This document shows positions 35,484 through 41,177 of a DNA stretch of 41,177 nucleotides, piece after piece. Every line of letters starts with the position of its first letter. The first letter of the stretch is position 1. Source of the stretch: Chloroflexota bacterium. GTDB taxonomy: Bacteria > Chloroflexota > Dehalococcoidia > UBA2979. The notes under the pieces were generated by a model. That model had not been told where the DNA came from. It saw nothing but the letters and a program-made list of their open reading frames with translations, and ran no database searches. The translations under genes and the position numbers were made by a program. The stretch lies in NCBI GenBank assembly GCA_002707835.1, contig PANZ01000009.1:49635-90811 (forward strand), in the 5' to 3' direction.

Positions 35484-36788
35484 ATGAATTACGAACAATT
35501 ATTTGAGAGTAAACTTTGTTCAGCCGCTGATGCAGCCAGTTTGATCCCTGATCATTCGTTTATCGTTCAAGGAATGGCTACTGGTGAACCACCTGGACTA
35601 CTTGAAGCTATTGCTAATCGTGCTCGAAATGGTGGTTTTTCAGATCTCCGTATGACAGCATTACTTCCAATGGCAGCAAGTGCGCGTACTATTTTTTCAG
35701 AAGATGTTACAGATGTCATTCATTGGGAATCATTGTTTGCCACAGGAGCAGATCGAAATCTTATTGCTGAGGGGATTGCGTCCTTTAGCCCGGCATTTTT
35801 TCATCAAATTCCAAGATTGATTACAGAATTTATGGACGTGAATGTCGCAATTGTGTGTGTGTCTCGAATCGATCGTCATGGATACATGAGCTTAGGTACT
35901 AGCGTCGATGTTAATAAGGCAGCTATTGCGAAAGCTGATGTGGTGCTTGCTGAAGTTAATGAAAATATGCCACGTGTACATGGCGATTCGTGGGTTCATA
36001 TCTCTGAAGTAGATGCTGTGATACAAAATAACGTTCCTCTCACAGTACTACCTACACCACCTGAAAAAGAAGAAGATAGTGCGATGGGTGAAATTATCGC
36101 TGAAATGATTCCAAATGGTGCATGTATTCAATTGGGTATTGGTGGTGTACCTAATGCAGTTGCAAAAAGTTTGATGAGACACCAAAATTTAGGTATTCAC
36201 ACAGAAATGTTTGTTGATTCTATGGTGGATTTGGTTGAATCAGGTGTAGCGAACGGATCACAAAAGACATTTCATGCAGGTAAGGCATTATATGCATTTG
36301 CCGCTGGCTCACAGCGGATGTATGAATTTTTAGATGATAATCCATATATTGAAGCGCATCCGGTTTCTTATACGAACTATCCACCAAATATTGCCAAAAA
36401 TGATAATCAAATTTCAGTTAATTCAACAATTGAAGTAGATCTAACGGGCCAATGTTGCTCTGAATCAATTGGAGTTCAGCAATTCAGTGGTACAGGCGGG
36501 CAACATGATTATGCGAGAGGGGCTTTTGACTCTAAAGGTGGTAAATCGATAATTGCATTCTATTCCACTGCAAAAAATGGTACCGTGTCTCGTGTAGTTC
36601 CAACCCTAACGCCGGGAGCAGTTGTAACAACACCTCGTAATGATGTGCATTGGGTCGTATCTGAATTCGGAGCAGAAAATTTAAAGGGAAAAACAACTGC
36701 TGCAAGAGCTGAAGCACTGATTCGTCTTGCCCATCCCAAATTTCGAGATGAGTTAACAGCAGAAGCAAAGAAACTTCGTTATTTGTAG
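35484..36788 (+). CDS. Class I CoA-transferase / acetyl-CoA hydrolase family protein (4-hydroxybutyrate CoA-transferase-like)
   Basis: This 434-residue protein matches the acetyl-CoA hydrolase/transferase family in length and layout. The N-terminal half has LIPDHSFIVQGMATGEPPGLLEA. The C-terminal half has QLGIGGVPNAVAKSL followed by GIHTEMFVDSMVDLVESG with the catalytic Glu, then SGTGGQHDYARGAFDSKGG and FGAENLKGKT. Family enzymes move CoA from acetyl-CoA to 4-hydroxybutyrate, succinate or similar acids. A strong AAAGGAGAG site precedes the ATG. It diverges from the luciferase-like operon and may share its regulation. Confidence 0.9.
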   Translation: MNYEQLFESKLCSAADAASLIPDHSFIVQGMATGEPPGLLEAIANRARNGGFSDLRMTALLPMAASARTIFSEDVTDVIHWESLFATGADRNLIAEGIASFSPAFFHQIPRLITEFMDVNVAIVCVSRIDRHGYMSLGTSVDVNKAAIAKADVVLAEVNENMPRVHGDSWVHISEVDAVIQNNVPLTVLPTPPEKEEDSAMGEIIAEMIPNGACIQLGIGGVPNAVAKSLMRHQNLGIHTEMFVDSMVDLVESGVANGSQKTFHAGKALYAFAAGSQRMYEFLDDNPYIEAHPVSYTNYPPNIAKNDNQISVNSTIEVDLTGQCCSESIGVQQFSGTGGQHDYARGAFDSKGGKSIIAFYSTAKNGTVSRVVPTLTPGAVVTTPRNDVHWVVSEFGAENLKGKTTAARAEALIRLAHPKFRDELTAEAKKLRYL

Positions 36789-36791
36789 TTT

Positions 36792-37442
36792 TTATTGGCC
36801 TAGATTCGGCATATTTTCAAGACTTAAAGATTGAATTAATTCTAATAATTCAGTTGTATCTTGAGGGATTTCTGGGATGGGGAGCCTTCTTGCCCCAATA
36901 TGTTCGACATCATGTGCATCACTGCCAACAGTAACGGGTTTAGTTAAAAGTTGGCTAACTTCTAAAGCCAGAGAGTTTTCACGTTCAGTACATCCAGCAT
37001 TTTCAATCTCAATTGCATCAACAAGCGAAAAGGTAGGATGTGCTGCGAGCTCTTCCAGAGTTGCATCCATGGCAAATGGAGGGCGCGACGCTCCGACTGC
37101 ATCAAAAAAATGTCTGAAGGGATGAGCCCAAATTACAAAGTATTGATTATTTTTTGTGTATTCTAAAAGTTTTGATGCAGTCGATGGTAAAGTTTCACCA
37201 GATTGTGGCCCGATAACTATGAAATGTCCTTCATCAGTAGTTTGTTCTAATGCAGCAAAAAGTTTAACCCCCCACTGTGCCTCAAACCCTGACTGTTCCC
37301 ATTCGGTCCATACACGCCAATGTTCTGCCACCAATATCGCGCCAGTACCTTGTTCTGATGCATGTTTTCCCAGAGCATCGACAGAGATGCTTGAGTCGGC
37401 AGAACCTGCTTTAGTATGTACATGTAGTTCAATAAATGGCAT
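36792..37442 (-). CDS. PHP-domain metal-dependent phosphoesterase-like protein
   Basis: This 216-residue protein has the PHP metal site: His7 and His9 in ELHVHTKAGSADS, AEHWRVW, WAHPFRH, and GSDAHD near the C-terminus. PHP proteins hydrolyse phosphoesters such as histidinol phosphate or nucleotides. The ATG at 37442 was chosen because GGAG lies 6-9 nt upstream and the PHP domain begins right at that residue. A longer reading to 37664 would overlap the tandem CoA-transferase. The stop is 3 nt from that of the class I CoA-transferase. Substrate unknown. Confidence 0.85.
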   Translation of the reverse strand: MPFIELHVHTKAGSADSSISVDALGKHASEQGTGAILVAEHWRVWTEWEQSGFEAQWGVKLFAALEQTTDEGHFIVIGPQSGETLPSTASKLLEYTKNNQYFVIWAHPFRHFFDAVGASRPPFAMDATLEELAAHPTFSLVDAIEIENAGCTERENSLALEVSQLLTKPVTVGSDAHDVEHIGARRLPIPEIPQDTTELLELIQSLSLENMPNLGQ

Positions 37443-37553
37443 AGGTCTCCAAAACACAAATTTGTTATATAACTGATTTGAGCATTCTTGTTCGTTATCA
37501 TCTATTATAACGTGCTGAAGAGATAGTTTTTTTGATTTATTGATAGGAAGATT

Positions 37554-39905
37554 ATGCGTGTTGTTGAAATAAGCGACAGCGAAAACGCAGCCGCTTATGC
37601 CGGAAAACTTTTTGCTCGCTGGGGTGCAGAAGTTATAAAAATAGAAACTCCTCATCGACAGCAAGTAACAGTGGCTGATGACTTATATTTGAATGCAGGT
37701 AAGCGTCATATAAATATTGATTATTTTGACAGTTCAGATCATGACTTATTTTCTTCAATATTAAGTGAAGCCGATATCATACTTACTGATTTGTCTCCCA
37801 AAATTCTGGATGAGTATAGAATATTTGAATTTGCTAATAACAATTCAGTGAAAGTTTCAATCACTCCATTTGGTCTCTCGGGTCCTTATCGTGACTACGA
37901 AGCTACAGAAACTACAATACTTGCCCAAGGTGGGTATACCTTTTTGTCAGGTGATATTGGACGGACTCCATTAACTTTGCCTGGGCGGTATCCATATTAT
38001 CAGGCTGGGACTTTCGCATATATTGCTGCAATAGCTCAGTATTTATCTGGCATTGTAATTTCTGAAGAAGAAACGATTGAAATTTCTGTATTTGAAACGG
38101 TAGTTGGATTGCATCAATTTACAGATGTTATGTGGTCACAACATAAAGATATTAGAAGTCGTCATGGTAATCAATGGCAAAATCTTTGTCCGACCACGAT
38201 GGTCAGATGTGCTGATGGGTGGATAGGAGTCAATATACTTCCACGATTTTGGGAACCATTCGCTTTTATGTTAGGAATTGGAGAAAAAGCACATGATGCC
38301 GCATATGCGGAAAATTCAGAAAGAATGAAAAGAGTAGATGAAATAACTTCTATTATCGAAGATGCATTTTCAGATCTAGATCGGGCAACATTATTTAAAA
38401 TTGGTCAAGAAACGTGGAGAGTGCCAATAGGAATTCAACAAAGTTTACAAGAGGTGTTAAGTGATGAACATCTTGTATTTCGTAACTTCTGGAAAAAAAT
38501 TAATAATGGTGATACTGAAATATTGACAGCAGGATCACCATTTAAATTTGCTGGTGAAGAAGCTCCTAAGGAAAATCCACCTCAGCGATATCGATTTGAA
38601 GATATTAAGTGGGAAATTCAAAAAAACGAATTTGCGAATGCATCCATCAATAGAATGCAGCCATTAAAAGGATTACGTGTACTTGACCTCACTCGAATAT
38701 GGTCTGGCCCTCTAGCAACACGAATACTTGGTGATATGGGTGCAGAAATTATAAAAATTGAAGCTCAAGATGGTAGAGGTCCTAGAAAAGTGACAAGTTC
38801 TGGTGATAAATCTGGTTATTATCCTGATAACAATCCTGGTGATATTCCTTGGAATCGTCAGGGGCTCAATAATAAACTTAATAGAAATAAAAAAAGCTTG
38901 GCTATAAACCTTAAAGCAGAGCGTGGGCGTGAAATTTTTCTAGAACTAGTAGAAAAAAGCGATGTTGTTATCGAAAATTTTAGTGCACGTGCAATGCCTT
39001 CACTTGGTCTTGATTACGCTCAGTTAAAGAAACGTAATCCGCAAATTATTTATGTGGCTATGCCAGCATTTGGGTTAAGTGGTCCCTATCGTGAATATAT
39101 AGGCTTGGGCCCCAGTATTGAGCCTCTAACGGGTGTTTGTGCACTTTTGGGTTATAGCTCAGAAGAGCCGCGCATGTCAGTACAGGCTTTGACAGATGCG
39201 ATGTCCGGGACAGCAGCAACCGCAGCCGTGATGACTGCTTTAGAAAGACGTTACCGTACAAATGAAGGAAGTTTCGTTGAACTTTCTCAACATGAATGCG
39301 GAGTAGGATATTTCGGTGAATATTTTATTGACTCACAATTAAATCAAAGTGAACCTCAAATGGCACCCAATCAGCATAACGATTTTGCTCCCAATGGCGT
39401 ATATCGTTGTTTAGGAAAAGATGAGTGGATTGCTATTTCAATTCGTTCAGATAGTGAATGGTATGAATTATGTACTTTTGCTGGAAAAAATTGGGAGAAT
39501 GACGAACGATTTAATTCTAGTATCAATAGAAAAATTAATAAAAAACTTTTGGATGAATCAATAGAGAATTGGACAAAAGATCTGGATAAAGTTGAATTAA
39601 TGAAGCAATTACAAAAAATATCTATTCCTGCTGGTGTTGTTAATTCGTCTCCTGAATGGCTAACTGATGAGCATTTATTACAACGTGGTTATTTTTTTGG
39701 TGTAGAAGAGATGGATGCAGGTTATCAATCATATGATGGATCACCAGTGAAATTTTATAATGATCGTGGTTATGATTCTTGGGTACGCTCACCTGGTCTG
39801 GGGGAGCATTATGCTCAGGTATTGGGTGGAATTCTCGAATATTCTTCTTTCGATATTGCCGAGCTGTTTGAACAGGGGATAATTGTTGATTCTCCCCCAG
39901 TCTAA
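37554..39905 (+). CDS. Fused tandem class III CoA-transferase (CaiB/BaiF, two halves)
   Basis: This 783-residue protein is a head-to-tail duplication of the class III fold. The first half covers about residues 1-350 and starts with VVEISDSENAAAYAGKLFARWGAEVIKIE. The second, about 365-780, starts with GLRVLDLTRIWSGPLATRIL and GAEIIKIEAQDG. Only the second half keeps the expected nucleophile Asp548 in ALTDAMSGTAATA; the matching place in the first half, near residue 148, reads YPYYQAGT, with no Asp. The first half may be structural. A GATAGGAAG site precedes the ATG. An enoyl-CoA hydratase gene converges on its end, two nt apart. Confidence 0.88.
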   Translation: MRVVEISDSENAAAYAGKLFARWGAEVIKIETPHRQQVTVADDLYLNAGKRHINIDYFDSSDHDLFSSILSEADIILTDLSPKILDEYRIFEFANNNSVKVSITPFGLSGPYRDYEATETTILAQGGYTFLSGDIGRTPLTLPGRYPYYQAGTFAYIAAIAQYLSGIVISEEETIEISVFETVVGLHQFTDVMWSQHKDIRSRHGNQWQNLCPTTMVRCADGWIGVNILPRFWEPFAFMLGIGEKAHDAAYAENSERMKRVDEITSIIEDAFSDLDRATLFKIGQETWRVPIGIQQSLQEVLSDEHLVFRNFWKKINNGDTEILTAGSPFKFAGEEAPKENPPQRYRFEDIKWEIQKNEFANASINRMQPLKGLRVLDLTRIWSGPLATRILGDMGAEIIKIEAQDGRGPRKVTSSGDKSGYYPDNNPGDIPWNRQGLNNKLNRNKKSLAINLKAERGREIFLELVEKSDVVIENFSARAMPSLGLDYAQLKKRNPQIIYVAMPAFGLSGPYREYIGLGPSIEPLTGVCALLGYSSEEPRMSVQALTDAMSGTAATAAVMTALERRYRTNEGSFVELSQHECGVGYFGEYFIDSQLNQSEPQMAPNQHNDFAPNGVYRCLGKDEWIAISIRSDSEWYELCTFAGKNWENDERFNSSINRKINKKLLDESIENWTKDLDKVELMKQLQKISIPAGVVNSSPEWLTDEHLLQRGYFFGVEEMDAGYQSYDGSPVKFYNDRGYDSWVRSPGLGEHYAQVLGGILEYSSFDIAELFEQGIIVDSPPV

Positions 39906-39906
39906 A

Positions 39907-40716
39907 TTATGTACCTGTAAATTCTGGAGGGCGATTGTCAAGGAAGCTTTGAAAACCTTCTTTTGAGTCATTAGATTTCAATAGTTGAGCTTGGATAGAC
40001 CACTCTCTGTCTAGGAAGAGATTTCTCTCAATAGTATCTGTTGATTCTAACACGAGTCTTCTAATGGCAGTGAGTGCCATTGGTGCACCTGCAGCGAGAT
40101 TTTTTGCAAAACTTAAGGTTTCAGATAATAGAGATTCAGAGGGGAAAATTTTATTCGTCAATCCAATTTGTAGTGCTTCTTCAGCGCTAATTAGGTCTCC
40201 ACTGTATAGCATTTCAAACGCTTTGGCTGGACCTACTAATCGTGGTAACCAGTAGGCAGCTCCATAGTCTGAAGCGAGACCTCTTTTACTGAATATGGAG
40301 CCAATCCGTGTTTGTTCACTGAAAAAACGAATGTCACAACAAAGTGCAATACCGAATCCAGCACCTGCAGTAACACCATTTATTGCACCTATTATTGGTA
40401 CATCACATGCAGCAAAAGCTTGGACAGTTTCCGAAGAACCTGCTTGTATATTCATTCGATCATATCGCGAACGTAGCTCTTCCGTAGTTGATCCATTGAT
40501 TGCTGGAGACTTTTCACGAGTTACTTCGGCACCTGCACAAAATGCCCTGCCTGTACCAGTAAGTACTAATACTTTAACCTCATCATTTTGGGAGGCTTCT
40601 GCAAGTGCATTTCTTAACCCAATCCTAATGTTGTTATTAAGTGCGTTTAATTTCTCTGGTCTGTTAAATGTCGCAGTCATTACGCCATCAGCTATTTCAA
40701 TTTCAAGATCACTCAT
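39907..40716 (-). CDS. Enoyl-CoA hydratase/isomerase (crotonase) family protein
   Basis: This 269-residue protein has the crotonase fold. FNRPEKLNALN is the N-terminal signature, VLTGTGRAFCAGAEV forms the first oxyanion-hole part, and GAINGVTAGAGFGIALCCDIRF (quoted in part) the second. KRGLASDYGAAYWLPRLVG lies where the catalytic residues are found, and the usual Glu pair is not plainly visible, so the exact reaction is open. The ATG at 40716 was chosen for its GAGGT site 5 nt upstream; an ATG at 40734 lacks one. The VanY-like gene ends 26 nt upstream of this start, so the two may be co-transcribed. Confidence 0.92.
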   Translation of the reverse strand: MSDLEIEIADGVMTATFNRPEKLNALNNNIRIGLRNALAEASQNDEVKVLVLTGTGRAFCAGAEVTREKSPAINGSTTEELRSRYDRMNIQAGSSETVQAFAACDVPIIGAINGVTAGAGFGIALCCDIRFFSEQTRIGSIFSKRGLASDYGAAYWLPRLVGPAKAFEMLYSGDLISAEEALQIGLTNKIFPSESLLSETLSFAKNLAAGAPMALTAIRRLVLESTDTIERNLFLDREWSIQAQLLKSNDSKEGFQSFLDNRPPEFTGT

Positions 40717-40742
40717 AATTACCTCATTTTGCATGCCTATTT

Positions 40743-41177
40743 TTAATAATCTAAATGGATACCTTTTAAGACTTCAATTAATGTTTTACCACTCTCATAC
40801 CATTCGTTGCTGCATGCTTTCCCCACATAGCGTAAATGCCATGGTTCATAAATATAACCTGTTATTTCTTCTTTATCACGAGGGTAACTTAATGCAAAAC
40901 CGAATTTATGTAAATTTTGATCGACCCAAATACCTTCTGGTGTGCTGCCAAATGCTTCCTGTAAATCCCAATTAACAGACTCACTAGTGAGATCAATCGC
41001 TTGCCCTAGCTGGTGTTCGCTATGCCCTGGTACTGCACTTTCTCGTTTAGCCTGTTCTAAACCAAGCTCTTTTACCCAATAAGCAAATGTCCATTCTTGT
41101 TCTTGGAAAGATCGATAAGATGATCGTATTACTATGTCATGGCCTTCTTTTTTTGCCGCATCTATTAATTCCATAGC
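40743..41177 (-). CDS. D-Ala-D-Ala carboxypeptidase, VanY/M15B family, 5' end cut by the window
   Basis: The visible 144 residues form the M15 peptidase domain. SSYRSFQEQEWTF begins the conserved fold, SEHQLGQAIDL carries the SxHxxGxAxD zinc motif, and EPWHLRYVG holds the catalytic Glu/Asp-like residue and the third zinc ligand His. Such enzymes trim the terminal D-alanine of peptidoglycan stems outside the cell. The frame stays open to the window edge and a signal or anchor region is expected upstream. Its stop is 26 nt from the enoyl-CoA hydratase start, in the same direction. Confidence 0.9.
   Translation of the reverse strand, partial: AMELIDAAKKEGHDIVIRSSYRSFQEQEWTFAYWVKELGLEQAKRESAVPGHSEHQLGQAIDLTSESVNWDLQEAFGSTPEGIWVDQNLHKFGFALSYPRDKEEITGYIYEPWHLRYVGKACSNEWYESGKTLIEVLKGIHLDY

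Noticed and set aside
37443-37664. Extended N-terminus of the PHP protein to 37664
   Set aside because: It would overlap the start of the tandem CoA-transferase, shows no domain, and a better ATG with GGAG lies at 37442.
40295-40975. A 226-codon plus-strand frame across the enoyl-CoA hydratase and VanY genes
   Set aside because: Both genes on the other strand have clear family motifs; the plus frame crosses their boundary and has no motif of its own.
1-41177. tRNA, rRNA, CRISPR, insertion sequences, prophage, replication origin
   Set aside because: No cloverleaf with a GTTCRA-type T-loop, repeat-spacer array, transposase motif, integrase or DnaA-box cluster was noticed on reading; a covariance-model scan would be needed to exclude small RNA genes fully.

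Overview
The window is a densely coded, AT-rich bacterial chromosome segment using the standard code. Genes on both strands are separated by very short gaps, and no rRNA, tRNA, CRISPR, phage or transposase gene was recognised. The mix of genes suggests a free-living aerobic marine heterotroph. It includes an F420-type luciferase-like oxidoreductase, class I and class III CoA-transferases, two MaoC/hot-dog proteins, a glycolate-oxidase-like GlcDEF set, copper-oxidase assembly factors, a type II glutamine synthetase and a thiamine-precursor importer. An AT-rich Chloroflexota lineage such as SAR202 is my best guess. It is an inference from gene content, not something the sequence proves.

Layout. 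1-1688 (-): truncated M1 aminopeptidase. 1828-4098: DinB-like protein, SURF1 and GSII glutamine synthetase, closed by a 40-nt perfect palindrome. 4144-8692 (-): run of PanE-like reductase, small membrane protein, YyaL/DUF255 protein and a phosphodiesterase-like protein. 8834-11238 (+): unknown protein, a 377-nt gap with a long imperfect inverted repeat, then a sigma-70 factor with an insertion. 11263-16321 (-): MMPL transporter with an unknown partner, then FAH-family and ArgE-like hydrolases. 16378-19432 (+): a TPP riboswitch followed by a four-gene thiamine-precursor transport operon. 19496-23584: FAD dehydrogenase, multi-spanning membrane protein, class III CoA-transferase. 23732-28273: lone S14, hot-dog protein, phosphoglycerate mutase, second hot-dog protein, SCO1 and CtaG. 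28364-32848: HU diverging from glcDEF. 32858-35378 (-): luciferase-like oxidoreductase, unknown protein and a selenoprotein. 35484-41177: class I CoA-transferase, PHP protein, fused tandem class III CoA-transferase, enoyl-CoA hydratase and a truncated VanY-type peptidase.

The most notable item is at 32858-33394. Two short same-frame pieces are one gene interrupted by an in-frame TGA, inside a Gly-Asp-Sec-Gly-Ser-Cys context that matches the UGSC selenoprotein family. A compact hairpin with a suitable bacterial SECIS position lies just downstream of the TGA. The gene ends a three-gene operon with a luciferase-like oxidoreductase and an uncharacterised protein, so the operon may be an undescribed redox module.

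Functionally the window links organic-acid and acyl-CoA metabolism (GlcDEF, CoA-transferases, hot-dog hydratases, enoyl-CoA hydratase, FAH hydrolase) with aerobic respiration (SURF1, SCO1, CtaG) and salvage of a thiamine precursor under TPP control.
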